Positions 42,374 to 52,513 of a DNA stretch of 64,000 nucleotides are shown here, in pieces. Within the stretch, counting starts at the first letter, position 1. Every line of letters starts with the position of its first letter. The translations under genes were made by a program, and so were the position numbers. This DNA comes from Lactuca virosa (taxonomy: Eukaryota > Streptophyta > Magnoliopsida > Asterales > Asteraceae), in assembly GCA_928212115.1 (NCBI GenBank), contig CAKMRJ010005523.1:136714785-136778784 (forward strand). Direction: 5' to 3'. The notes beneath the pieces were generated by a model, which saw nothing but the letters and a program-made list of their open reading frames with translations, had not been told where the DNA came from and searched no databases.

Positions 42374-43666
42374 ATGGATTTGACTGGGGGTAAGTTTATG
42401 TTTATTCCTTCAAAAAAACATCTTCTGAATTCAAAGACTCACGATGAGAATCATCTGTAACATTAACTGGGGGATCTTGAGTCTTAGAAGGAGAGTGACG
42501 AACCGCAACAGAGGATTCTGCGGTTTTGGACTTGCGTTTCTTAGAGGGAGTAACTCCCTTTTTTCACAACATTCATTAGGGTCTTCCTAGAAGTAACAAG
42601 AGACTTAACTATTTTGGGTTTGGGCTGAACAGATTGGTCTGCGGTAGTAGGGGGACCTGTGTTGCGGTAGACTGACTCGGTATTGGCGGGGAAGAGTGGT
42701 ATGGGTCAATACCACTCGTAGCCATAATGTGATCAACTACCTCGAGGTTTGTGAGTCCAGTGGACTCCAAGATATACATTGGAAGACGCCTAAGGGGTCT
42801 GAAATAGTTTGATCTTTAGAGGTTGTGTACCTTTTCAGATCGCGAGTAGCAAACAAATTTGTGTCGTTGCTCATATCCAGCTTGGCCTCCTTGTGCAAAT
42901 CAAAGATGCAAAGCGACCAGAATCGAGCAAAAGTAAGCTTGGTAGCATCTTCTTTTGGATCCTCCTTGGGAATGTATTACAAAAAGTTATCCCACAAGAT
43001 TTGCCCATAGTTCACGACATTTCCTGTGTAGATACTCTAGACGAGTTCCAAAAGCTTGATTCCCATGTTGTCGGTACCACCCGTTCTTCCTGAAAGACTT
43101 CTAATGATGAAATGGCATACAAACTGCCAAACTGTAGGAAGCTGGTTCTTCTTGAATTTGCCAATTCCTTTAAGCCTCTTCTGGTAACCCATTTGGTATA
43201 GAGTAGATACCACATCATTTCGGCTTGGGGAGTAAAATTTCGTCGAAGGAAGAACCTTAAGATTATTAGCATTCATAAACTTATATTTTGTGAGCACCAC
43301 CCGTGAGTCATCCACCAGATTGAGATGAACTTCTTGTAGGTTGTGGCTTGGTCGAAAAGCAGAGAACGCACATTTGAACAGAGCCGTCATTGGAACTGCT
43401 TTTGTGAAGGAATTAAATGCGCCATACATTGGGTATTTTGGGAGAAACTTGATCATCAACCTTATTGCGTCGTTGTAAGAAGGATGATCTTCGAAGATGG
43501 ACCTGAAGTTGTTTGAAGTGATGGATGGAGTTTGATCCTTGATGGTGGATTCAGAACCAGTTGGGCAAACAGAGCTTGAAGCTTTTGATTGCTTCCTTGA
43601 AACACCACACTTCACCATTGTTGCTAAAAAGGTTTTTAGAGAACTTGCAGAAAAGGGTTTTAGCAA
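42374..43666 (-). pseudogene. Extra 3' ORF region, N-terminal part
   Basis: A 209-codon frame (43666-43037) with RSIFEDHPSYNDAIRLMIKF, YPMYGAFNSFTKAVPMTALF and NANNLKVLPSTKFYSPSRND. The likely start is the ATG near 43620 giving MVKCGVSRKQ. It then decays through stops; TKLTFARFWSLCIFDLHKEA is readable near 42950. The helical profile recalls plant retroelement ORFs of unknown function that are often annotated as transposase-like; I cannot name it securely. Confidence 0.55.
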
Positions 43667-44646
43667 GAAGGTGGAGAAGAAGAAGACCGTCGTAAGGATT
43701 CAGATAGCGTAAAAGCTATCTTGGGAAGAGTTGGGGTTTTTAGACCTCCGGATTTCAAAAATCATTGTAATTAATTTAATTACAGCTGTTGAAGTTAAAA
43801 ACCCTTGAGTTTTTACCATTATCAGCCACAATTAAAATAAATCGAAAATAAAATGTTTCTGGGAAAAAAGGGGCATTTATTGCATTAACAGTACCATTAT
43901 CACACGTTGCCTGAACTAGGGTTGAGATTCGTTTTATCCTTTGTGAAAAAAGGGAAGTGGAAACGGATTTGACATCCAACGGCCAGGTTGAGGAAAAGAT
44001 TTATTAAAAGATTTCGTTTATGGGAAAAATGATTCATTTGTTTTTATCCGAAAAAGGAACCTGTTGAAGGAAAGTTATTTGAAAAAGGACTGAAGCTGTC
44101 ATGTGCGACAAAATCAATGTTTGAGAGAATGTTTTTTTATTAAAGTCCATTAAGTAGCACACTACATTATTCACAACATTTATGAAGTTATGACTGCGAG
44201 ATCATTTATTGCAACTGCGGTTGGATTCAGGTGAATGCGGTAGTAAGCAATATGACGGCGGTAACATTAGCTGAAAGAACACTTGATCATGAAGGTTAGA
44301 AATAAAAGAAATAAAATGACCCAAAGAATATATTAATCATATATGATTGCGGTATACTAGGTATACTGAAAAGGAATATGAGGAATATATTATTCTAGAA
44401 CCGCAGTGAAGAGAGTGCTTCAAGAGTTTTAATTTGAAAAGAAAAGAAGCAATTCCTTCACTCTTGGAGATCAGATGTGGTCCGCGGTACCTATCAATTC
44501 AAAAAGAATTGCGGGTCTGGGTTCATCATTCCTAGCATTTCTAAAAATGCATTTAACTTTGTAGCAACAAGTGCCTTAGTAAAAACATAAGCTATTTCTT
44601 AATGAGTGGGCACAAAAATAAGTTCGATGTTACCTTTGAGGATATA
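43667..44646. other. Non-coding spacer between RNase H and extra ORFs
   Basis: About 1 kb without a supported frame. TGCGGT words recur here, as through the rest of the element. It may hold splice or promoter signals for the extra ORFs; none can be assigned. Confidence 0.4.
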
Positions 44647-45162
44647 TTATTTAATGAAATGGTACCGTAGTTCAATGTGCTTCGTCTTACAGTGATGAAT
44701 AGGATTGTGGAAAATCGGTATAACACTCTGTGAATCATAGTAAATTGGCACCCGCAACATTCTGTAACCGTAGTCCATAAGTTGAGTCTTCATCCAAAGA
44801 ACTTGGGAACAACATCTGGCCACGGCCACATATTCCGCCTCTGTGGTAGACACAGAAACATAATTTTTCTTCCTTGAAGACGAACTGACTAGTCTTCCTC
44901 CTAAGAATTGGCATCCACCTGAAGTACTTTTACGATCTAATATGCATCCTGTATGATCCGCATCTGTGAACGCTTGAAGGATGAAGTCATTGCCCGCAGG
45001 GTACCAGAGGCCTAACTCTTTACTTCCTTTTAGATATATGAGGATTTGCTTGACTGCGGTCAAGTGAGATACTTTAGGGCCAGATTGGTACCGAGCACAT
45101 AATCCTGTTGCAAAGACAATAGCAGGTCGACTTGCGGTAAGGTACATCGAAGACCCAACCAT
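44647..45162 (-). pseudogene. SIRE-like RNase H
   Basis: Open frame of 171 codons: MVGSSMYLTASRPAIVFATG, LQAFTDADHTGCILDRKSTS (first catalytic Asp in TDADH), KKNYVSVSTTEAEYVAVARC (Glu), IYYDSQSVIPIFHNPIHHCK (Asp), ending KHIELRYHFIK at a stop. All expected acidic residues are present. It degrades the RNA strand during cDNA synthesis. It follows RT after one stop codon. Confidence 0.85.
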
Positions 45163-45888
45163 TCAACGGTAAGTTTTATGGTCAACTGACTCTCCGATAG
45201 GGTCAGCTGAAATCTTGTATCCTAAGGCCATCGGGACCTTGGTTGAGGAACAATTGTCCATTGAGAATTTCTTCAGCAACTCAGTGGTATATTTTTCTTG
45301 GTGAATGAATATCCCTTGAGGGACTGGTTTCACTTGAAGTCCTAGAAAGAAGTTAATATCTCTATTCATGCTCATTTGAAATTTACTTGTCATGAGCTTT
45401 GCAAAATCATTCACCATACCCTGATCTGTTGATCCAAACATGATATCATCCACATATATTTGGACGAGCATCAAGTGATTACCATTTTCCCTTCTAAATA
45501 ACGTGGGATCAATCACACCTCTTATGTATCTAGATGTGACAAGAAATTCAGATAGAATCTCATACCATGCCCTCGGTGCTTGCTTCAGACCGTATACTGC
45601 TTTCTCCCGCTTGTAGCAATGGTTTGGAAATTATAGACTCTAAAAGCCTGGAGGTTGTTGTAGGTAGACTTCTTCCTTCAGTTCTTCATTCAGAAAGACA
45701 CTTTTTACATCAATTTGATGCATTTTGATGTTCTTGTGTGCCGCATACGCTAAGAAAATGCGTATTTCTTCCATTCTGGCTACGGGGGCATATGTTTCAT
45801 CGTAGTCAACGCCTTCAAGTTGACTGTACCCCTTAGCAGCTAGCCGGGATTTGTTTCTCACCACCACACCGGACTCATCTATCTTGTT
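45163..45888 (-). pseudogene. SIRE-like reverse transcriptase
   Basis: Two frames: 45867-45640 (KSRLAAKGYSQLEGVDYDET, MHQIDVKSVFLNEELKEEVY) and, after frameshift and stops, 45516-45163 (LVQIYVDDIMFGSTDQGMVN with the catalytic YVDD, then FFLGLQVKPVPQGIFIHQEK). The part between (45640-45517) is readable only with stops. Confidence 0.85.
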
Positions 45889-46458
45889 TTAATATACCCA
45901 TCTTGTATCGACGATTGTGTGGCCTTCTGGCTTCGGTACCAGTTTCCACACTTTATTCCTCTCAAACTCAGCTAACTCCTCTTGCATTGCGGTGATCCAG
46001 TTGGACTCCATGTGTGATTCTTTTATGGTTCGAGGCTCGACTGAGGACATGAAAGTTGCATAATGGCAGTGATCGGTTAAATCATTAGAGGATCGAGTTT
46101 GGATACCTGCGGATGGGTTTCCGATGATTTGACGCGGTGGATGATCCTTCGTCCAAATGTGAAGACAAGGTTGTTGGTGATCAGTGACTGCGGTTGAGGG
46201 AATATCTTCAACGTTAGAGGACTCTGCGGTTGGAGAAGGTAGTTCCCCCTCGACTTGGGAGCAACCCGCAGATGTATCTTGGACTGTAGGAATGTGAACT
46301 GCAACTGTTGAAAGAGGTTCCCCCTGAATTGAGGATGGGAGTTCCCCCTGAACCAAAGACGGTTCCGCCTGGATTGATGAGTGAGTGATAACCCTTAAAT
46401 CTGTTCTTGTATCAATGTTCTCAACTTCTTCATCCTTAGAGTCTTTAGAAACATTTTA
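45889..46458 (-). pseudogene. SIRE-like integrase-RT linker
   Basis: A Ser/Pro/Thr/Glu-rich linker (SSIQGEPLSTVAVHIPTVQD) leading to the start of the RT fold (WITAMQEELAEFERNKVWKL, then GHTIVDTRWVY). TAA replaces the Lys usually following WVY. Confidence 0.75.
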
Positions 46459-47547
46459 TTAGATAGTGACTATACGGGTAGAAACTGGAGCTGCATCTTC
46501 TAGTACTGGAACCTCGATGGTTGTCACTGGAACCGGAGTTGAGCTTTCCCCCTCAACCGGCAAGGTGGAAGTATTGAGTGACAAGTCTTCAGAAAAGGGT
46601 GGAGCAGATACCTTAGCATGTTGTTGTTGGGCTATCGGAGACACCAGGATTTCAGAGTGATGAGCTGTCTCTTCGGGATCACAAAGATCATCATAGTTGA
46701 TTTCAACTATGTTCAACGGACCCGAAGAGGCTGGGATATCACTTTCCAGGATAGCTTTTGTTTCAGTTGATGGAGCAGTGTTGTGGACATAATAGTCTTC
46801 AAAATTGACATTGAAGCTTTCAACTATCAGTCTTGTACGTCTAATGAGAACCCTGTATGCCACCTTATTAGTTGAGTAGCCAAGAAAAATGCCTTCATCT
46901 GATTTCGGTGCAAATTTGTTAAGGTGATCCTTGTTGTTGATCAGAAAACATCTGCATCCAAAAATATGGAAGAATCGGACATTGGGTTTGCGGTTGTTGA
47001 GACCCACATACGGAGTCTTGTTAAGACGTTTGCAAATGATTCTTCGGTTTTGAACAAAGCATGCAGTTTCCACTGCTTCGGCCCAGAAGTAGAGAGGAAG
47101 GTTGGAAAAATTTAACATCGATCTAGCTGCTTCGACCAATGTGCGATTTCTTCGCTCTACTACTCAATTTTGTTGCGGTGTGTAGGGAGCTGAAAAGTTG
47201 TGACTGATGCCCTTGGAAACCAAAAAACTATTCAAGAGTTTATTAGTGAATTCGGTTCCATTGTCACTCCTTATCCTTCTGATTGGTAGCTTGATTTGGA
47301 GCTCTATTTCTTTTATGAAGTTGATCATGATCTGCGGTGTGTCAGATTTGAGTCTCAGGAAGAAGGTCCAAGTGAATCGAGTGAAGCATAAACTATAACC
47401 AGAATGTATTTCTTGTGATGAAGACTGGCTACGGTAGATGGACCGCAAAGATCAATATGAAGTAGCTCTAAAGGTTCAACAATTGAAGAATCGATAATCA
47501 AAGGATGGCTTCCCTTGGTATGTTTTCCACACTTACAAGCTGGGCAC
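46459..47547 (-). pseudogene. SIRE-like integrase, C-terminal side of insertion
   Basis: Pre-integrase CPACKCGKHTKGSHPL and HIDLCGPSTVASLHHKKYIL (first catalytic Asp), a frameshift, IRRIRSDNGTEFTNKLLNSF (second Asp), APYTPQQN, a TGA stop where Gly is usual, then VVERRNRTLVEAARSMLNFS-type sequence with the catalytic Glu, and a 226-codon frame with YFWAEAVETACFVQNR and FHIFGCRCFLINNKDHLNKF. It is cut at its start by the nested element. Confidence 0.85.
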
Positions 47548-47552
47548 AATGT
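47548..47552. repeat. Target site duplication, left copy
   Basis: AATGT immediately before the nested element, identical to 54873-54877. Confidence 0.95.
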
Positions 47553-48305
47553 TGTTGGATTAATGTCTAAGTCCATAACTATAATTGGTAAGACTTGACC
47601 CGACCCGGCATGGTCCATTTGGGTTGCATGGCATCATGCATTTGGATAGACTATAATGAGAGAAATAACACTTAAGGTTGGTTAATATATTATAAGTTCT
47701 AATATATTAATAAGGTTATTTAATTAGTATTGATCAAGAATTAATTTGGAATTAATTAAGTGATCAAAAGGAGACTAATTAAATATATGGGTTGATTGTG
47801 TAAATCATTCATTCTTATATATGTGGGCTTGTGATCCAAGATTCCTTATGTTGGACTAAGTCCATGGGGTGACCCATGGATACTCCATGGAGGTTAAAAT
47901 CCATGGAGCATAAGGAATGGGTAAAGTTATGAGTTACATGGTGTAACCCTAATAGCCACCATATAAAAGAATCCCATGGCTCAAGAAATCGTGCACTAAT
48001 GTGTGAATATGAGGGCTAGACGATTTCAAGGAGTGTTCAAGTTTCTCTCAAGTTATTCCAAGTGTATTTGGTGTTGTGTGAACCATTTGAGGTGTCACAC
48101 TTGGGGCACTAGCCACTCAAGCTTCATGAAGACATTCTACATCAAAGAGGTATGTATTCTATCTTGTTATATTTATTATTTTGTATGCTAGATTAGGATA
48201 ATACCTTGGATGTTCATAATTGTATGTATAATAGAGAAAACATAGATCCAAGTTATTTAGGGTTGCATGTACACTTAGGAGTGTTAGAATGCTCATAACC
48301 CATCA
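47553..48305 (+). repeat. Nested element 5' LTR
   Basis: 753 bp, TGTTGGATT to CATAACCCATCA, with a TATA-like ATATAAAA at 47961-47968. Same length as the right LTR. Confidence 0.95.
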
Positions 48306-48306
48306 G

Positions 48307-48319
48307 TGGTATCAGAGCC
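48307..48319 (+). other. Primer binding site, initiator tRNA-Met
   Basis: TGGTATCAGAGCC, the standard complement to the 3' end of plant initiator tRNA-Met, one base after the LTR. Confidence 0.95.
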
Positions 48320-48520
48320 AAGGCTTGTTTTCTTGTTATACTTGCAAAATTAGCTGAAAAATCGAATTGTATTAGTTTAAAAGTTATGCTAATTACTTGG
48401 AAAAAAAATTTGATGTGAATTATCTTTGTTCATATGAGTTTATTAGATTAATAGAAAAGTTAATTGATTATGTGTTTTCAATCCATTTTAATCTAAGAGT
48501 TGATTCTAAAATGTGTTTTT

Positions 48521-48886
48521 GTAACTTGTCCTCAAGTTATATGAAAAGTCACATTTAAGTTTCATAAAACTCATAAAAAGTTGGCAATGGTTACAAAAAT
48601 GAAGAGTCTTGTCCTCATTAAATGGTTTTATGACTTCATAACTTGTCCTCAAGTTGTGGAGGTTCAAGAGTCACTTCATTAAATGATAAAATGTGTAACC
48701 TTAATTAGTTCCATAAGTTACAAAAATAAAGAAAAGTTACATTCTTTTATTAGCTTAAAGTCTTCCATAACTTGTCCTCAAGTTATGGAACTTGAAGAGT
48801 TTTTTTTAATTAAAACTACTTTAAACACATAAGTTATGAAATTAATTAGTTTTGAATAGTTTCAAAACTTGCCCTCAAGTTTTGGA
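48521..48886 (+). repeat. Four hairpins with TTG(T/C)CCTCAA core
   Basis: Four stem-loops spaced 100-126 bp apart: GTAACTTG/CAAGTTAT (48521-48540), CATAACTTG/CAAGTTGTG (48637-48658), TTCCATAACTTG/CAAGTTATGGAA (48763-48790) and CAAAACTTG/CAAGTTTTG (48863-48884), each with a TCCT or CCCT loop. Stem changes between copies are compensated (AT pair shift in copy 4) or become G-U pairs in RNA (copies 1 and 2). Confidence 0.85.
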
Positions 48887-49063
48887 ATTTGAAAAGTTTT
48901 CACTTATGAATACTTTAATTCCAAGTTAGCCCTTAGAATTTTAAAAGTTAAAATTCAACCCTTATACTTTATAATATTATAAGTTAATAATATTTATATA
49001 TATGTATAAGAGTAAAGTCAGTCTTACCGTTAGTAGGCCTCATTCACGAAGCCGGTCTATAAG

Positions 49064-49125
49064 GGGGGTATAAGGTTACTGCCTATAAAATGGCAGTTTA
49101 ATGGGTGTCCATTCTCACCCACCGC
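49064..49125 (+). other. Two adjacent stem-loops in leader
   Basis: ACTGCC/GGCAGT around a TATAAAAT loop, then TGGGTG/CACCCA around a short loop. They belong to the same non-coding interior as the larger modules. Confidence 0.55.
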
Positions 49126-49296
49126 TTCCTTGACTGGTGGAGGGTCGTTAGCTGAACGGGTAGGACAAGGACTATAATTCTCCTTTCATTAAAAGTATTA
49201 ATGATAAATACTAAGTAACTAAACTCTTATTAATACCCAATCTTGTTACTTAGGAAAATGTGAATTTGGTGCTAACCCATGAAATTACACTTTGCA

Positions 49297-49369
49297 CTTT
49301 GCTTAAGTCGTTAGTGGAGCGTGTGTGGTTAACCGGCACACTAACCTGGACTTAACAAGGTAGGCAAAG
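49297..49369 (+). other. Stem-loop module A1
   Basis: Nested complementary arms CTTTGC (49297-49302)/GCAAAG (49364-49369), TTAAGTC (49303-49309)/GACTTAA (49349-49355) and GTTAGTG (49310-49316)/CACTAAC (49339-49345) enclose the core GAGCGTGTGTGGTTAACCGG. Confidence 0.8.
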
Positions 49370-49452
49370 GGTAACTTAATATTTATCATAGTATCGGTGG
49401 AGCGTGTGTGGTTAACCGACACACTGATTAAGGGGTAAATATTAAGGGTACC
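49370..49452 (+). other. Stem-loop module A2
   Basis: Directly follows A1. Arms GGTA/TACC, CTTAATATTTA (49375-49385)/TAAATATTAAG (49436-49446, perfect 11 bp) and ATCGGTG/CACTGAT (one G-T pair) enclose GAGCGTGTGTGGTTAACCGA. The arms share no sequence with those of A1 outside the GTG/CAC ends. Confidence 0.85.
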
Positions 49453-49633
49453 AAGTATATTTGCATGGTTATTCACACCTTGTTTTGTGATCCTCGGCAT
49501 CCCAGTCACAAAACCTGAAGGGCACACTCGAGATTGAAACATGCCTTTGAACAGTTCAATGAATCTCAAAGATCTAGGACTTTCAAATCCAATTAAAACC
49601 TAATAAATTATTTCGTTTTTCATGGTGGAAATT

Positions 49634-49708
49634 GGTGAATCGTCATTCACCTACCTTCAAATATTTTATAGCTTGGATTACGGCATCCCTCTTCTAAGTT
49701 ATAAAATA
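49634..49708 (+). other. Hairpin and stem-loop module B1
   Basis: A perfect GGTGAAT/ATTCACC hairpin with a CGTC loop (49634-49651), then module B1: arms TATTTTATA (49662-49670)/TATAAAATA (49700-49708) and CTT/AAG enclosing the core GATTACGGCATCCCTCTTC. Confidence 0.8.
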
Positions 49709-50162
49709 GTTTGTTGGGTCCTAGCCTTAATATTTCATATTGTGTGTCATATTAAGGACTTTAAATCAACTATCTTGAATATCTCCAAAAAAAGATGTCT
49801 GGTCTAGACATTTATGATCTTCCCAAATCTCTTGAAACAAGCTTTCCTAAATGAAGATGATGTCCCATGGATATCATACTTCTTTCACCTCCTCCAATTA
49901 TTCTCCCTAACCCACAAGTTCCTAAAAAGTTTAAGGTCACTCAAGCCCTATTGGCAAGGCAAGGTCTAGGTGTGATCACATCTTGGAGATGTAGTCACAT
50001 ATTGACAAGCCGGGAGAGTTGGGTGTCAAAGTCTTGAGAAAGTTGGTGGCTTAACTACTTTCTAAGTCACATAGTGAGTTCTTTTGGGAATCCTATGAAA
50101 CAGACTAAGACAAGACCCTTAATGATCTTATCTATTTGCTAAGATCAACTTCCTAAAACGCT

Positions 50163-50400
50163 ATGGACATTGACAATGATGACATTGGATATCCAGTAAA
50201 GCTCTCTCTTCCCAATGGAAAGGGATCGGCCATAGTCAACTTGGTTGACCCAATGGTAAAGAGAGAGGCAAAGTCTGAGATAGTCCCATTATCAAGGGTC
50301 CATAGGTAACTATTGCCAAAGGAAGGGGCATTGGTCACGAAGCTGCCAAATTTACCTAAGGATGTTAAAGTCAATAAGTTTGGCTCTACTTCAGGTAAAG
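50163..50400 (+). pseudogene. Copia gag nucleocapsid relic in nested element
   Basis: Readable as MDIDNDDIGYPVKLSLPNGK then VDPMVKREAKSEIVPL, resembling the gag C-terminal region of copia elements, before stops and loss of the zinc knuckle. Only about 50-80 residues remain. It shows the non-autonomous element descends from a coding copia element. Confidence 0.5.
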
Positions 50401-50888
50401 TCCATTGTCTAACTCTATTAAGTACATGCTGATTCTGATCGCGAAGATGGATTTCAATCGCATGGTTCGGTGACCAGAATTTTCGGCTATTACTTAAGAG
50501 TTATGATATTTATATTGCTTAGGAATAGATAACAATAAGGTTTTCATATGGATTGTAAGGATAAGTTTTTCCGCAAAGTTTTAAAATAAAAGAAAAAGGT
50601 TTTGATTTTATTTATTTTAAGTATCCTTACAATGGCATTTGTGAAAAGTTGTTGCTTATAAGATTCCATTGATAGCAATATTGGAAAAATGGATTTGATT
50701 CTTTCGGTTGTGGTAGTGTCTAATATTACCAAATAAGGAAAGATTCTCATCACCCAAGGTTCAATTGGACCGAAACTTGGAATCATGCAAGTTGTATAGT
50801 ATGATGAATAAGAACTTTCAGCTTGGAAAATTAAGACTAATTCGTTATGTGAATAAGGAAAGGACTAAGGGATCGAGTACACATTCTT

Positions 50889-51110
50889 GTGCACTGGTCA
50901 AGTCCACCACAAAAGATCAAGAAGACTATTCGTCATGATTTACTTAAGTTCAGTAAATATGGTTATACTTATAAGTTTAAGTATAAGTCTGTAGCATTGG
51001 AGAAGTTTCAATGTGAGACAGAACGAATAAGAAGAATCAAAGTATGGCAGAAAGATAAAAGTTTCTCAAATCTGAAAAGATGGGAGAGTACTTTAGTATC
51101 ATGTTTATGA
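50889..51110 (+). pseudogene. Copia integrase relic in nested element
   Basis: A 73-codon frame containing LLKFSKYGYTYKFKYKSVAL and EKFQCETE, matching in spacing the integrase segment FSRFGYVYLMKHKHESFEKF seen at 35551-35610 in the other copia element. The catalytic residues on both sides are missing. A fossil that dates loss of coding to before amplification of this element. Confidence 0.6.
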
Positions 51111-51904
51111 TCATCTTAATGATTAAGATACCATATCACAATTGGTCCTCTAAAGTCATCTTAGTGCATTCTTATGACTAAGAAGAGGAGTCATGAATTG
51201 TTGAAATGGTTAAATCAAAAAGATGAGTCATACTTCGTTCCAAAACAATTCTTAGAGTCATACTCCAAGATTGTAACTTGAGTGACATATCTTAAAGAGG
51301 GTTTGTTAACACTAGTCAAATGTAAGAGTAAAAGGTTATCTACTCTTGTACATTTGAAATTGGTAAGTTGTGATGTTTTGGATAAAACAGAGACCAACTT
51401 AGGCCAATTGTGTAAAGTGTTAGTCTTGATAAAGAATCCGCACTATCTCTTGAATATTTGACAAGGGAGTCTTATATGTCAAGAGGACAGTGGGAGTCTT
51501 AAAGCTCTTGAAAGTTTCAAGACTTAATCAAGAATAAAACCTAAAGTCCTTCACTAGCACACGACTTGAGGTTTATAACCTATCGTGTTGAAATTTTTGT
51601 GCCTATTCAAGTTGGCTTTGCATAGGAGTTCTGAGAGTTCTCAATTGGTTGCACAACTACTTGGAAGCAATGGCAGGCACCTGAGCTGCCAAATGGCAAG
51701 AATTTAAGATTGCACAAGTTTAATCAATATGAGTTTGGATTTGTCACTAACCTTGTCTTGTGATTATGGTTTTGACAAATTCACATGGATAAGAACACAT
51801 ACACTATTAAATCTAAGTGTCATAAGGTTTCTCTCCGATTCATGAAAATGATGGTGAGGAAACACTTTCACTAAGTAGATTTTAGCTAGATAGGAATTGT
51901 GATA

Positions 51905-51980
51905 TTTGCATTCTCAAAGTCGTTAGTGGAGCGTGTGTGGTTTACCGGCACACTAACATGGACTTGTGAGAAGTGGCAAA
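51905..51980 (+). other. Stem-loop module A3
   Basis: Arms TTTGC (51905-51909)/GCAAA (51976-51980), TTCTCA-AAGTC (51911-51921)/GACTT-G-TGAGAA (51961-51972) and GTTAGTG/CACTAAC enclose GAGCGTGTGTGGTTTACCGG. Same core and inner stem as A1, different middle arms. Confidence 0.85.
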
Positions 51981-51982
51981 GG

Positions 51983-52041
51983 TCTGAACAATTGAGACTA
52001 TGATTACGGCATCCCTTTTCATAGTTCTAAAATTGTTTAGA
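51983..52041 (+). other. Stem-loop module B2
   Basis: Starts two bases after A3. Arms TCT/AGA, AACAATT (51987-51993)/AATTGTT (52031-52037) and ACTATG/CATAGT enclose ATTACGGCATCCCTTTT. Confidence 0.85.
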
Positions 52042-52457
52042 CACACATGTGAGCTATCTAAGAGAGGTGTATGATTTTGATAAAGTTTTATCAAAACAAT
52101 CTAGTATCAGAAATCTGAACTTTGGTAAGAAAGTCAGCTGATTTCTGAGTACATGTCAAAGCTAGTGGGAGCATAAGTGTTATGCTAATAATCATCATGT
52201 TAGTGGGAGCATGATAATTATGACAAAGGTTGCAAGTTAGCAATGTTAATTATAGAAAACAAAAGTTTCAATTCGTGAGGTTGCAGGGGTTGAAAAAGTT
52301 GTTTTGCTATAATTAAGGGAGAGGAAATTATACTTCATTTCAATTCTAAAAGCTTAGATTGAGATTTTAATCGTATTTAATCAAGGATATATATATATGA
52401 ATTTCATGTTGGAATGGCTCAACATAAGGAAATTCTATATATGGGTCCATTATTTGC

Positions 52458-52513
52458 GTTCTAAAATTCATTATGATTACGGCATCCCTTTTCATAATCT
52501 GAATTTTGAGAAC
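52458..52513 (+). other. Stem-loop module B3
   Basis: Arms GTTCT (52458-52462)/AGAAC (52509-52513), AAAATTC (52463-52469)/GAATTTT (52501-52507) and TTATG/CATAA enclose ATTACGGCATCCCTTTT. Core identical to B2, arms unrelated apart from the innermost bases. Confidence 0.85.

Noticed and set aside
48307..48319. Host tRNA-Met gene remnant
   Set aside because: Only the 13-base primer complement is present, directly next to an LTR.
50544..50786. Minus-strand open frame in the nested element
   Set aside because: No domain, AT-driven, in a non-coding interior.
49297..52513. Hammerhead or other known self-cleaving ribozyme
   Set aside because: The hammerhead core words (CTGATGA, GAAA) are not arranged around these modules, and I do not recognise another ribozyme consensus; a covariance search would be decisive.
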